Assembly (NCBI GenBank): GCA_946404495.1
Contig: CAMJDT010000019.1
Coordinates: 1 to 40,987, forward strand
Length of the DNA stretch: 40,987 bases
DNA from: an uncultured Bacteroidales bacterium
GTDB taxonomy: Bacteria; Bacteroidota; Bacteroidia; Bacteroidales; Paludibacteraceae
Direction of reading: 5' to 3'
Shown: one piece after another, positions 6,719 to 15,325 of the stretch
Layout of the letters: each line of letters begins with the position of its first letter
Numbering within the stretch: position 1 is the first letter of the stretch
The notes under the pieces: generated by a model
Seen by the model: only the letters and a program-made list of their open reading frames with translations
The model's database searches: none
What the model was told of the DNA's origin: nothing
Made by a program: the position numbers and the translations under genes

Positions 6719-7609
6719 TTAGAATTTACCCCCTGCTCCGCCTCCGAAGCTCATGCCTCCTCCAAAGCTGCCGGACGAGAATCCTCCGCCTCCTCTAAAG
6801 CTGCCTCCGCCACCATATCCGGACATGGACGAGCGCACGAGACGGGAGATGGTATAGGACTGATTCCAGGTGTTGCCACAGCAGTTGCAGACATAATGCG
6901 TCATTCCCAAACCGGCCGCCGCATAGGTGGCGGCACGGAGGGTCTCGTTGTGTTTTTTGACATCACGTTGGCGGCATTTGGGGCACTTGGGTTGCATGCT
7001 ATAGTGGACCCATAAAAACACGATGAATACAAGGCAAAAGATTGCGAAGGCACTCCATGGCTCGGTTGTAACAGGCTTCGCCTTGTAACCGAGCAGCAAT
7101 TCCGCCTGTGCGGCATCGGTGGTAAGGGTCTCGAAAATCGCTTTATTACCCGCTAAAAGTCCCTCTCCGTATCGGTCGCGTGAGAGGAGGGGAATCATGT
7201 CGTTTTCGATGATATATTTGCAGTCGGCATCCGGCAGCAGGCCCTCTACTCCACCTCCCGTGACGATGCGTATGTCGCGGCTCTGACGGGCGAGGAAAAT
7301 GAGCACGCCGGAGTTGGTTTCGCGGTTGCCGATGCCCCAATGGTTGAAGAGGGCGAGGGAGAAATCGAAGGCGTCGTTGTAGCCGATGTCATCTACGACG
7401 ACCGTGACGAGTTCGACTTTGCTGATGGCCTCACAACGGGCAGCTATTTCCGTAATACGAGCCACCTCGTCGCGGGAAAGGATACCGTCGGGATTGGCGA
7501 CGAAAACTTGTGCATCCGTGTGACGGGGATTGGGGATGTCGGAGGGCTTATCGTAGGCCCAAAGGGCTAACGAGGACAGCAGGAACAGTATGCTAACAAA
7601 GCGTTTCAC
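6719..7609 (-). CDS. TPM-domain (YgcG family) membrane protein with Gly-rich tail
   Basis: 296 residues. A signal peptide (MKRFVSILFLLSSLALWAYD) leads to a TPM domain (about 32-170; NPDGILSRDEVARI, GVLIFLARQSRDIRIVTGGGVEG). A transmembrane segment (about 186-206) follows, then a cytosolic zinc-ribbon-like part with CPKC and CNCC, and a glycine/serine/phenylalanine tail (SGYGGGGSFRGGGGFSSGSF). This is the usual architecture of the LemA partner; TPM domains have been linked to phosphatase activity and photosystem repair in other groups, which need not apply here. The start is GTG at 7609, preceded by AGGTAATAG, a two-copy near-heptamer (AGGTAAT AGGTGAA); no in-frame ATG fits. Confidence 0.88.
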   Translation of the reverse strand: MKRFVSILFLLSSLALWAYDKPSDIPNPRHTDAQVFVANPDGILSRDEVARITEIAARCEAISKVELVTVVVDDIGYNDAFDFSLALFNHWGIGNRETNSGVLIFLARQSRDIRIVTGGGVEGLLPDADCKYIIENDMIPLLSRDRYGEGLLAGNKAIFETLTTDAAQAELLLGYKAKPVTTEPWSAFAIFCLVFIVFLWVHYSMQPKCPKCRQRDVKKHNETLRAATYAAAGLGMTHYVCNCCGNTWNQSYTISRLVRSSMSGYGGGGSFRGGGGFSSGSFGGGMSFGGGAGGKF

Positions 7610-7619
7610 CTATTACCTT

Positions 7620-7991
7620 TTATTTATTAGCCATTACCTTACTCAAGAATTTCTCCTTGTTGACGCGTACCCGGACGTGCGTTCCTTCTGCTATCTCCTC
7701 GCCGTGGGCATTCTCCACGCGGAGGATGAAGCGATAGGAGTGTTCATCTTCCTCTTTGAGGAAGGCGGTACAGGTCACCTGTTCGCCGATGGCGGTAGCC
7801 TTGACGTGCTGGACGTTGATCTCTACGCCTACGGTGGTGTCCCCCTCGTCGAGGTCTTCGATACAGAGGCAGGCTGTACTCTCCATGAGGGCTATAACCA
7901 TCGGTGTGGCATAGACGGGAAGCAGACCCGAGCCTACTCGGTCGGCGGCCATCTCGGGGGTAACGGTAATCGTTTGTGTCTTGAGTGTCAT
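7620..7991 (-). CDS. FlK-like hot-dog thioesterase
   Basis: 123 residues, single hot-dog domain. The segment PVYATPMVIALMESTACLCIEDLDEGDTTVGVEINVQHVKAT resembles the fluoroacetyl-CoA thioesterase (FlK) subfamily, including the catalytic-type Glu of MEST and a conserved His (QHVKA). In gut Bacteroidales such proteins are common housekeeping acyl-CoA thioesterases of unknown substrate, so fluoroacetate resistance should not be assumed. It is the first gene of the operon leading to TPM and lemA (10 nt before the TPM GTG) and is served by the promoter at 8020-8051, divergent from nqr. Confidence 0.85.
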   Translation of the reverse strand: MTLKTQTITVTPEMAADRVGSGLLPVYATPMVIALMESTACLCIEDLDEGDTTVGVEINVQHVKATAIGEQVTCTAFLKEEDEHSYRFILRVENAHGEEIAEGTHVRVRVNKEKFLSKVMANK

Positions 7992-8019
7992 AGTAGTTGT
8001 AATGTACTAAAAATTTGCG

Positions 8020-8051
8020 CAAAGGTACAACTTTTTTTTGATATATGCAAA
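8020..8051 (-). promoter_or_regulatory. Bacteroidota promoter for thioesterase-TPM-lemA
   Basis: Minus strand: TTTG at 8051-8048, a 20-nt spacer, TACCTTTG at 8027-8020; 28 nt upstream of the ATG at 7991. Confidence 0.82.
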
Positions 8052-8097
8052 TGCAAATGAACAAAGATTACAAAAATTGAAAAAAAAGCGAGAAATA

Positions 8098-8129
8098 TTT
8101 GTGTATGTAAGAAAAATGTTGTACCTTTG
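8098..8129 (+). promoter_or_regulatory. Bacteroidota promoter for the nqr operon
   Basis: TTTG at 8098-8101, a 20-nt spacer, TACCTTTG at 8122-8129. The expected start near 8136 gives an A-rich leader of about 50 nt before nqrA, with no Shine-Dalgarno sequence. It does not overlap the divergent promoter, 46 nt away. Confidence 0.85.
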
Positions 8130-8185
8130 CAGGCTGATTATTGTGAAACAATAAAATTAACATAAATTAACTAACAAAACAAAAC

Positions 8186-9550
8186 ATGCAACAAATCTTC
8201 TTGAAACGTGGTTTGGACCTTCCGATAGACGGCAAGGCGGAGCTGCAGGTAAGCAGCGTACGTCGTCCGGACATCTATCGTATTGTCCCGGATCACTTCG
8301 CCGGCATCACGCCTAAGTTGATGGTGAAAGTCGGCGATGAGGTGAAGGCAGGCAGTCCTGTCTTTCACGACAAGACGTTCGAAGAGATGCTGTTCACATC
8401 GCCTGTCAGCGGTCGCGTAGTAGATATCGTACGCGGCGACAGAAGGAAGGTGATGTCGATTAACATCGAATCGGACGGGAAGCAAGAGTATGAGGTGCTT
8501 GACACGACGGCGAAGGATGCCGCAGGCGTACGTGCGCTACTGATGCGTTCGGGCTTGTGGTGCCTGATTAAGCAGCGTCCGTACGATTGTATCGCGCTGC
8601 CTAACAAGACTCCGCGTGCTATCTTCGTGAGCACCTTCGACACCGCTCCGTTGGCACCCGATTATGAGTTCGTGCTTCGCGGACAGCATGTGCAGTTGCA
8701 GGCAGCCGTAACGGCCTTGAGCAAGATAGCGCCCGTGTATGTGGGCATACGCTATGGTGCTCAGGCTACGGATTTCCGCGCATTGAAAGACTGCACGCTG
8801 TATGAGGTAGCCGGTCCCCACCCCGCAGGTAATGCAGGTGTGCAGATCAATCATGTGCTGCCGATGGCCAAGGGTGACACGATGTGGACGGTCAATGTAC
8901 AAGACATGGTGCTGATCGGTCGTCTTGTGATGACCGGCAAGGCAGACATGCAGAAGTTGGTAGCCTTGACGGGTCCGTTGGCGTACGGCAAGGAGTACTA
9001 CAAGGTACTGCCGGGTATGCCTCTGAGTGCGATCTTCGCGCAGAATATCCACAAGGAGTTGCCCTGCCGTCTGGTAGCCGGAAACGTACTGAGCGGTCAT
9101 CAGGTAAGCGAGGACGAGGCTGTGAGTCTGTACGACAACCAATACACGGTATTGGACGAAGGTACGATGACGCACGAGTTCATGGGTTGGCTGTTGCCGC
9201 GCTTCAGCGAGTTCCATGCCGACAAGACCGATCCCGCTTCGCTGATGGATAACGAATGCGCTCGGAGCTGGTTTGGCAAGCGTCTGTATCGTTGGGATGC
9301 CCGCATCAAGGGTGGCCGTCGTGCCATCATCGTGAGCGGCGAGTACGACAAGGTCTTCCCGATGGATATCTATCCCGAGTATCTGCTGAAAGCTATGATC
9401 GCGGGCAATCTGGACAAGATGGAGCAATTAGGTGCCAATGAAGTAGCGCCTGAGGACTTCGCCTTGTGTGAGTATGTATGTACGAGTAAGTTACCCGTTC
9501 AAAGCATCGTTCGCCAGGCTCTGGACACGATGAGAAAGGAGATTGAGTAA
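8186..9550 (+). CDS. nqrA: Na+-translocating NADH:quinone reductase subunit A
   Basis: 454 residues, peripheral cytosolic subunit of the Na+-NQR complex, implicated in quinone interaction at the membrane face. The N-terminus contains the biotinyl/RnfC-like region typical of NqrA (VGDEVKAGSPVFHDKTFEEMLFTSPVSGRVVDIVRGDRRKV) and later the IGIRYG-like segment VGIRYGAQATD. Length matches the family (about 446-450). First gene of a six-gene operon; its leader lacks a Shine-Dalgarno sequence, unlike the five following genes. The stop TAA overlaps the nqrB ATG by one base (TAATG). Confidence 0.95.
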   Translation: MQQIFLKRGLDLPIDGKAELQVSSVRRPDIYRIVPDHFAGITPKLMVKVGDEVKAGSPVFHDKTFEEMLFTSPVSGRVVDIVRGDRRKVMSINIESDGKQEYEVLDTTAKDAAGVRALLMRSGLWCLIKQRPYDCIALPNKTPRAIFVSTFDTAPLAPDYEFVLRGQHVQLQAAVTALSKIAPVYVGIRYGAQATDFRALKDCTLYEVAGPHPAGNAGVQINHVLPMAKGDTMWTVNVQDMVLIGRLVMTGKADMQKLVALTGPLAYGKEYYKVLPGMPLSAIFAQNIHKELPCRLVAGNVLSGHQVSEDEAVSLYDNQYTVLDEGTMTHEFMGWLLPRFSEFHADKTDPASLMDNECARSWFGKRLYRWDARIKGGRRAIIVSGEYDKVFPMDIYPEYLLKAMIAGNLDKMEQLGANEVAPEDFALCEYVCTSKLPVQSIVRQALDTMRKEIE

Positions 9551-10758
9551 TGGAAAAGTTCTATCAAATGTGGAAAGAGTTCGGTAAGAACTTTGAGGAA
9601 GGCGGCAAATGGCAGAAGCTGAGCAGTTTCTACGACGCCTTTGATACGTTCCTCTTTACCCCGCAGACGACATCCGGCCGCGTAGGCGCGCAAGTGCACG
9701 GCGGAAACGACTCCAAGAGAACGATGATTCTCGTGGTGATGGCGTTGGTTCCGGCCTTGCTGTTCGGTATGTTCAACGTAGGTTATCAGCACCTCTTGGC
9801 AACGGGTCAGCTCGTAGCCGGCGGTATGACCTGCGCCCTGTGGTGGAAAGCCTTCGGATTCGGCTTCCTGGCCGTATTGCCCTTCATATTGGTCAGCTAT
9901 ATCGTAGGTCTCGGTATCGAGTTCACGGTAGCGCAGATCAAGCACGAAGAGGTAGCCGAGGGATTCCTGGTAACAGGTTTCATCATCCCGCTGATTGTGC
10001 CGATCAATACGCCGCTATGGATGGTGGCTATTGCCACGGCCTTTGCCGTTATCTTCGCCAAGGAGATCTTCGGTGGCACGGGATACAATATCTTTAACGT
10101 GGCTCTGATCGCCCGTGCGTTCCTGTTCTTCGCATATCCGTCGGCTATGACGGGTGACCACGCGTTCATTCGCGAAGGCGGTACGTGGGGTTGGGACAGC
10201 CAAGCTCAATTGGTTGACGGTTTCTCGGGTGCTACCCCGATGGGTCAGTTGGCTACGACGACAGATGCGAACCTGATGCCGATGGATTTCTGGACCGCCT
10301 TCAACGGTCTGATTCCGGGCAGCGTAGGTGAGACTTGCGGTTGGGCCATCCTGCTGGGAGCAATACTACTCATCTGCACGGGTGTAGCCAGCTGGAAGAC
10401 GATGCTGAGCATACTGGCAACGGCCGGTGTGACGGCGTGGTTGTTCAACGCCTTTGGTCCGGAGACGGCTGTAGCCAATTATCCGTGGTACATGCATCTG
10501 GTAAGCGGCGGTCTGCTGTTTGGTGCCGTATTTATGGCCACCGACCCCGTTACTTCGGCTCGTACGGAGTGCGGTAAGTGGATCTACGGTGCCTTGATCG
10601 GATTCATGGTCATCGTGATCCGTGTGCTGAACCCGGGTTATCCTGAAGGAATGATGCTGGCCATATTGCTGGGTAACACGTTTGCTCCGCTGATTGACTG
10701 GTGTGTGGTTCGTCGTAATATCAAGAAACGTCTTGCAAGAAAGGAGGCCGTAGCATGA
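9550..10758 (+). CDS. nqrB: Na+-NQR subunit B (flavinylated membrane subunit)
   Basis: 402 residues with about ten hydrophobic segments. The covalent FMN attachment motif is present as DGFSGATPMGQL around residues 223-234, where the threonine of SGAT carries FMN in characterised enzymes. NqrB also binds riboflavin and forms part of the Na+ path. AAAGGAG (9535-9541) sits 8 nt before the start. The flavin transferase ApbE needed to attach FMN is not in this window. The gene overlaps nqrC by four bases (ATGA). Confidence 0.96.
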   Translation: MEKFYQMWKEFGKNFEEGGKWQKLSSFYDAFDTFLFTPQTTSGRVGAQVHGGNDSKRTMILVVMALVPALLFGMFNVGYQHLLATGQLVAGGMTCALWWKAFGFGFLAVLPFILVSYIVGLGIEFTVAQIKHEEVAEGFLVTGFIIPLIVPINTPLWMVAIATAFAVIFAKEIFGGTGYNIFNVALIARAFLFFAYPSAMTGDHAFIREGGTWGWDSQAQLVDGFSGATPMGQLATTTDANLMPMDFWTAFNGLIPGSVGETCGWAILLGAILLICTGVASWKTMLSILATAGVTAWLFNAFGPETAVANYPWYMHLVSGGLLFGAVFMATDPVTSARTECGKWIYGALIGFMVIVIRVLNPGYPEGMMLAILLGNTFAPLIDWCVVRRNIKKRLARKEAVA

Positions 10759-11414
10759 AAAAGATGAATACAGACAGTAATGTCTATACGATTGTATATG
10801 CGGCCGTAATGGTTGTGATCGTGGCTGTGCTGCTGGCGGTAGTAAGTCAGGTACTGGCTCCGCGTCAGGAGGCCAACCGTCGTCTGGATACGCAGAAGCA
10901 GATCCTGACGGCCCTGAACGTGAACTACGCCAAGGCTGATCCGGCTGCTCTGTACGAACAGATCGTGAAGGAAGAGAGCTACGGCGAATTGCCGCTGTAT
11001 GTAGCTACCATCGACGGTCAGACCAAGTATGTATTGCGCCTGAAGGGTCAAGGTCTCTGGGGCGGCATCTGGGGATATATTGCCCTGAATGACGACAAGA
11101 ACGAGATCTTCGGTATTAACTTCGGTCACGAGAGCGAGACTCCGGGTCTGGGTGGCGAGATCGTTACCGAGATGTTCCGCAGTCGTTTCTTCGGCAAGCA
11201 TATCAAGGACGCGGAGGGTAATCTGCGTTCGGTAGCTGTGCTCAAGGAAGGCAAGACGGCCGAAGCAGGTCAGGAACAAGTGGATGCTATCGCAGGTGCG
11301 ACCATCACATCTACGGGTGTGGATGAGATGTTGGTTCGCAGTCTGAACGAGTATGCCGGCTTCCTGAATGGTGAAGAAGCGCAAAATGTTAAACCCGAAA
11401 CAGAGGAGGATTAA
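10755..11414 (+). CDS. nqrC: Na+-NQR subunit C (flavinylated periplasmic subunit)
   Basis: 219 residues: one N-terminal membrane helix (about 10-32) and an FMN-binding domain. The flavinylation motif reads IAGATITSTGVDE near residues 177-189; the acceptor is the threonine that aligns with the modified residue of SGATLTS in Vibrio. The usual first position Ser/Asp is Ala here. SD AAGGAGG at 10741-10747, 7 nt from ATG. The product sits in the membrane with its flavin domain outside and passes electrons to NqrB. Confidence 0.95.
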   Translation: MKKMNTDSNVYTIVYAAVMVVIVAVLLAVVSQVLAPRQEANRRLDTQKQILTALNVNYAKADPAALYEQIVKEESYGELPLYVATIDGQTKYVLRLKGQGLWGGIWGYIALNDDKNEIFGINFGHESETPGLGGEIVTEMFRSRFFGKHIKDAEGNLRSVAVLKEGKTAEAGQEQVDAIAGATITSTGVDEMLVRSLNEYAGFLNGEEAQNVKPETEED

Positions 11415-11416
11415 TT

Positions 11417-12040
11417 ATGGCACTTAGTAAGAAAACGAAAGAGGCCTTCTTGGGTCCTCTGAATCTGAATAACCCCGTATTGGTGCAGATCTTGGGTATC
11501 TGTTCGGCTCTGGCCGTAACGGTACAGCTGAAGCCTGCGCTGGTGATGGGTATTTCGGTAACGATTATTGTGGCGCTGTCGAACGTAGTGGTATCGCTGA
11601 TTCGTAAATCGATCCCGATGCGAATTCGTATTATCATCCAATTGGTAGTCGTAGCCGCGTTGGTAACGATCGTGAGCGAGGTGCTGAAAGCTTTTGCTTA
11701 TGACGTGGCTATGCAGCTGAGCGTATACCTGGGGCTGATTATTACCAACTGTATCCTGATGGGTCGCCTGGAGGCCTTCGCGATGACCAACAACGTGAAA
11801 GACAGTCTCATGGACGGTCTCGGCAACGGCTTTGGTTACGCGTGGATACTGGTGGTTGTGGCCTTTGTGCGCGAACTGTTGGGTAGCGGTAAACTGCTGG
11901 GTATGCAGGTTATTCCCGATTGGTGCTACGAGCATGGCTACAGCAACTGCGGTATGATGCTGATGCCGGCTATGGCGCTGATATTGGTAGGATGTATCAT
12001 CTGGGCTCATCGCTCAATTAACGATAAGGAGGCTAAGTAA
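11417..12040 (+). CDS. nqrD: Na+-NQR subunit D
   Basis: 207 residues, about six membrane helices, of the NqrD/RnfE family. Recognisable segments are [17 protein letters not shown] near the N-terminus and [19 protein letters not shown] (about 110-128), whose cysteine belongs to the intramembrane iron-sulfur site shared with NqrE. GGAGG at 11405-11409, 7 nt before ATG, lies inside the nqrC 3' end. Its stop overlaps the nqrE start (TAATG). Confidence 0.95.
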   Translation: MALSKKTKEAFLGPLNLNNPVLVQILGICSALAVTVQLKPALVMGISVTIIVALSNVVVSLIRKSIPMRIRIIIQLVVVAALVTIVSEVLKAFAYDVAMQLSVYLGLIITNCILMGRLEAFAMTNNVKDSLMDGLGNGFGYAWILVVVAFVRELLGSGKLLGMQVIPDWCYEHGYSNCGMMLMPAMALILVGCIIWAHRSINDKEAK

Positions 12041-12648
12041 TGGAACATGCTATTAGTTTGTTTGTTCGCTCCATCTTTGCGGACAATATGATATTCGCCT
12101 TCTTCCTGGGTATGTGTTCGTACCTGGCCGTATCGAAGGACGTTAAGACCGCAGCCGGTTTGGGCGTAGCCGTTATCTTTGTAGAGACGATCACGCTGCC
12201 GATTAACTACCTGCTGCAAGTATATGTGCTGAGTCCCTTGAACCTGGGATACCTGAGTTTCATTCTGTTCATCGCCGTGATTGCCGCTATCGTGCAATTG
12301 GTGGAGATGGTGGTGGAGAAATTCAGTCCGTCGCTGTACAACTCGCTGGGTATCTTCTTGCCCCTGATAGCCGTTAACTGCGCGATTATGGGTGCGTCGC
12401 TGTTTATGCAGCAACGTGTGATGCTCGACCCCGAGAATGTAAAAGCTATTGCCAATATCGGCGATGCCTTTGCGTTCGCTATCGGTTCGGGTATCGGATG
12501 GTTCCTGGCTATCGTTGCGTTGGCCGGTATACGCGAGAAAATGGAGTATAACGATGTTCCGAAGCCCCTGCAAGGTATAGGTATTACCTTTATCACGGTA
12601 GGTCTGATGGCGCTGGCCTTCATGTGCTTCTCGGGACTTAATATCTAA
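12040..12648 (+). CDS. nqrE: Na+-NQR subunit E
   Basis: 202 residues, about six membrane helices, of the NqrE/RnfA family and inverted in topology relative to NqrD. Motifs: [20 protein letters not shown] at the start, [10 protein letters not shown] (first conserved Cys), and the [11 protein letters not shown] segment with the second cysteine. Together with NqrD it holds an intramembrane iron centre in studied enzymes. SD AAGGAGG at 12026-12032, 7 nt before ATG. Confidence 0.95.
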   Translation: MEHAISLFVRSIFADNMIFAFFLGMCSYLAVSKDVKTAAGLGVAVIFVETITLPINYLLQVYVLSPLNLGYLSFILFIAVIAAIVQLVEMVVEKFSPSLYNSLGIFLPLIAVNCAIMGASLFMQQRVMLDPENVKAIANIGDAFAFAIGSGIGWFLAIVALAGIREKMEYNDVPKPLQGIGITFITVGLMALAFMCFSGLNI

Positions 12649-12660
12649 GGAGGAATGACT

Positions 12661-13944
12661 ATGAATATGACAGCTATTTTATTGGCAGTTGCAGTATTTC
12701 TGGTAGTTATACTCCTGCTGGTTGTTGTGCTCCTGGTTGCCAAGCGTTATCTGGTAGCCTCCGGCGATGTAAAAGTAACGATTAACGGCGATAAGGAATA
12801 CCATATCCCTGCCGGCGGTACGCTGTTGGCATCGATGGGTGAAGCCGGTGTGCATCTGCCCTCCGCCTGCGGTGGTAAGGGAAGTTGCGGACAATGTAAG
12901 TGTCAGGTACTGGAAGGCGGCGGAGAGATCCTGCCGACCGAGACGGTACACTTCACCCGCAAGCAACAGAAGGATCATTGGCGTCTGGGATGCCAGGTTA
13001 AGGTGAAGAACGACTTGGAACTGAAGATTGACGAATCGATCCTCGGTGTCAAGGAGTGGGAATGCGAGGTTATCTCCAACAAGAACGTGGCTACCTTCAT
13101 CAAGGAGTTCAAAGTGGCTCTGCCTCCGGGCGAGCACATGGACTTCGAGCCGGGTTCGTACGCTCAGATCCGTATTCCGGAGTACGATATCGACTACGAT
13201 CGCGATATGGATAAGTCGCTCATCGGCGATCTGTATCTGCCGGCATGGAAGAACTTCAAGCTCTTCAGCCTGAAGCAGAAGAACACCGAGGCCACGATTC
13301 GTGCATACTCGATGGCCAACTATCCCGACGAGGGCGATATCATTACGCTGACCGTGCGTATCGCTACCCCGCCCTTCAAGCCCAAAGATCAATGTCCGAA
13401 CGGACCGGAATTCATGGACCTACCTTGCGGTATCGCCTCGACCTATATCTTCTCGCTCAAGCCGGGTGATAAGGTCGTGATGAGCGGTCCTTACGGTGAG
13501 TTCCACCCCGTATATGACAGCAAGAAGGAGATGATATGGGTAGGTGGTGGTGCCGGTATGGCTCCTCTGCGTGCGCAGATTATGCATATGCTCAAGACCC
13601 GCAATTGCCGTGACCGTGAGATGCACTATTTCTACGGCGCACGTGCAATCGACGAGGTATTCTTCCTCGAGGACTTCCTGGAGCTGGAGAAGGAGTTCCC
13701 CAACTTCCATTTCCACCTGGCCTTGGACCGTCCGGATCCCAAAGCCGACGGACTGGGAATCAAGTATACGGCAGGCTTCATAGCTCCCGTAATGGGCGAT
13801 ACCTATCTCAAGCAGCATGAGGCTCCCGAAGATATCGAGTACTATCTCTGCGGACCTCCGATGATGGCTAAGACCGTGCTGGATCTGCTCCACTCGTTGG
13901 GTGTAGCAGACGAAGATATCCGCTTCGATAACTTCGGCGGATAA
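12661..13944 (+). CDS. nqrF: Na+-NQR subunit F (NADH dehydrogenase, FAD and 2Fe-2S)
   Basis: 427 residues. One N-terminal membrane helix (about 5-28) leads to a plant-type 2Fe-2S ferredoxin domain with CGGKGSCGQCKC near 69-80 and the fourth cysteine at RLGCQVK. A ferredoxin-reductase module follows: FAD-binding RAYSMANYP, and NADH-binding GGGAGMAPLRAQ and CGPPMM near the C-terminus. It is the NADH entry point of the complex. The start is ATG 12661: AAGGAGG (12647-12653) gives the 7-nt spacing seen in the operon, whereas ATG 12655 would leave only 1 nt. A 15-bp terminator follows the gene. Confidence 0.95.
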   Translation: MNMTAILLAVAVFLVVILLLVVVLLVAKRYLVASGDVKVTINGDKEYHIPAGGTLLASMGEAGVHLPSACGGKGSCGQCKCQVLEGGGEILPTETVHFTRKQQKDHWRLGCQVKVKNDLELKIDESILGVKEWECEVISNKNVATFIKEFKVALPPGEHMDFEPGSYAQIRIPEYDIDYDRDMDKSLIGDLYLPAWKNFKLFSLKQKNTEATIRAYSMANYPDEGDIITLTVRIATPPFKPKDQCPNGPEFMDLPCGIASTYIFSLKPGDKVVMSGPYGEFHPVYDSKKEMIWVGGGAGMAPLRAQIMHMLKTRNCRDREMHYFYGARAIDEVFFLEDFLELEKEFPNFHFHLALDRPDPKADGLGIKYTAGFIAPVMGDTYLKQHEAPEDIEYYLCGPPMMAKTVLDLLHSLGVADEDIRFDNFGG

Positions 13945-13952
13945 GCATAGAC

Positions 13953-13994
13953 AAGAGGGACGCGCACAGGCGCGCGCTCGTGCGCGTTCCTCTT
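13953..13994 (+). terminator. Terminator of the nqr operon
   Basis: Left arm AAGAGGGACGCGCAC (13953-13967) pairs with GTGCGCGTTCCTCTT (13980-13994) over 15 bp with one G-T pair; the loop of 12 nt is itself GC-rich. A short T-tract follows. No promoter is visible between here and the next gene, so some readthrough may serve the downstream lipoprotein. Confidence 0.85.
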
Positions 13995-14036
13995 TCAAAT
14001 AATTATACAACCAAAAACAAAGCAATAGATACAATC

Positions 14037-15308
14037 ATGAGAAGTTTACATATCAGTATGTTAGGGGTCATCGCGTGCCTGATGACAAGTTGTTGGACCA
14101 TAATTGAGACCGTCGCCCCGAAACCTACGCCTACCGCAGCTACCACGACCTATACGGTAACAGCTCCGAATATCAAGCAATCCACCACAACCACTATCGT
14201 GACCACGCAGGCTGTGCAGGATTACTACCAATGCCTGGAACTGAGAGCCGTAGCCGCCGCTTTTGCGCAATCGAGGAGCATCATGGAGTTTGAGAGAATG
14301 CTCAATAGCGGTACGTATATGCTGTCGAATCTGGACCTGAACCGCGACGGCTATGTAGACTATATCCGTGCTATCGAGACGATGAACGGATATACACACG
14401 TGATTGTATTACAAGCCGTATTGGCTATGAATGTGTTTCAGAACGTAGCCACGTTGGTAGTCAACTGCCAACCGGGTGCTACCTACGTACAGGTAATCGG
14501 AGATCCGTTTATCTACGGCGCCAATTACATCATCGAACCCGTATTTGTGCGTACGCCGCTCATCTATTCGACCTGGTACGGAGCGCATTATACGGTATGG
14601 ACCTCGCCGTATTATTGGGATCATTTCCCGAGCTATTACGGCCGTCCCGGATGCGTATACCACGGTCACTATTCGGCCTATGTGGATACGTATATGAATG
14701 CACACGGCTACTGCCGCGAGGTAAACTATACTACGACTTATCGCAATCCTGACTACCGCACGATGACCTCGACGATAGACAGAAGTGACTATAGCGTACG
14801 GCACGTGGATCAGAGTTTCTCGAGCCGTCACAACGAGCGTAGCGCACGCGAGCTGCAGACTAATCGCGATGCACAGACTCGTACGACGACCACCAACACC
14901 CCTGCCCGTACCAATACTCCCGCTCGCACCACTACGCCTGCGGCTACCACAACCGCTACGCCCGCTCGTTCTACTACGACGACCTCTACCCCGGCTCGCA
15001 CGACCACAACGACTACTTCGACCTCTACCTCGAGCCGCACGACTACATCATCCACTCCGAGTCGTACCACTACCGCCACTTCCACTCCGTCTCGCAACAC
15101 CACGACTCAGAGGAGAACCGCAACCGCGACTCCGGGTACCACGGTTACGACCCGTGTGAACACCTCGAACGGTTCGGCACGCACGGAGACCCGTACGACC
15201 GATAATAACGGCACCACTACCACGGTTCGCCGTACCTCAACGGGTACCACGACGCGCACGACTACCAGCAGTAGTACCCGGCGTCAGACCACCACAAACA
15301 GAAGATAA
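14037..15308 (+). CDS. Lipoprotein with Ca-loop-like motif and long Thr/Arg-rich tail
   Basis: 423 residues. A lipoprotein signal ends in LMTSC (Cys19), followed by a Thr/Pro linker. The folded middle (about 60-270) contains an EF-hand-like loop (LDLNRDGYVDYIRAIE) and a Tyr/Trp-rich part (YSTWYGAHYTVWTSPYYWDHFPSYYG). From about residue 290 the chain becomes low-complexity Thr/Ser/Arg/Pro with imperfect repeats such as TPARTTT and SSRTTT, ending at a basic RRQTTTNRR. The tail could be glycosylated or cell-wall spanning; that is a guess. I recognise no family. It starts 42 nt after the nqr terminator and lies 17 nt ahead of lysS. Confidence 0.8.
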   Translation: MRSLHISMLGVIACLMTSCWTIIETVAPKPTPTAATTTYTVTAPNIKQSTTTTIVTTQAVQDYYQCLELRAVAAAFAQSRSIMEFERMLNSGTYMLSNLDLNRDGYVDYIRAIETMNGYTHVIVLQAVLAMNVFQNVATLVVNCQPGATYVQVIGDPFIYGANYIIEPVFVRTPLIYSTWYGAHYTVWTSPYYWDHFPSYYGRPGCVYHGHYSAYVDTYMNAHGYCREVNYTTTYRNPDYRTMTSTIDRSDYSVRHVDQSFSSRHNERSARELQTNRDAQTRTTTTNTPARTNTPARTTTPAATTTATPARSTTTTSTPARTTTTTTSTSTSSRTTTSSTPSRTTTATSTPSRNTTTQRRTATATPGTTVTTRVNTSNGSARTETRTTDNNGTTTTVRRTSTGTTTRTTTSSSTRRQTTTNRR

Positions 15309-15325
15309 TAGAATCATACAAATAT

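Noticed and set aside
7620..7991. Fluoroacetate resistance gene
   Set aside because: Only subfamily resemblance to FlK; gut Bacteroidales commonly carry such thioesterases and no fluorometabolite genes are nearby.
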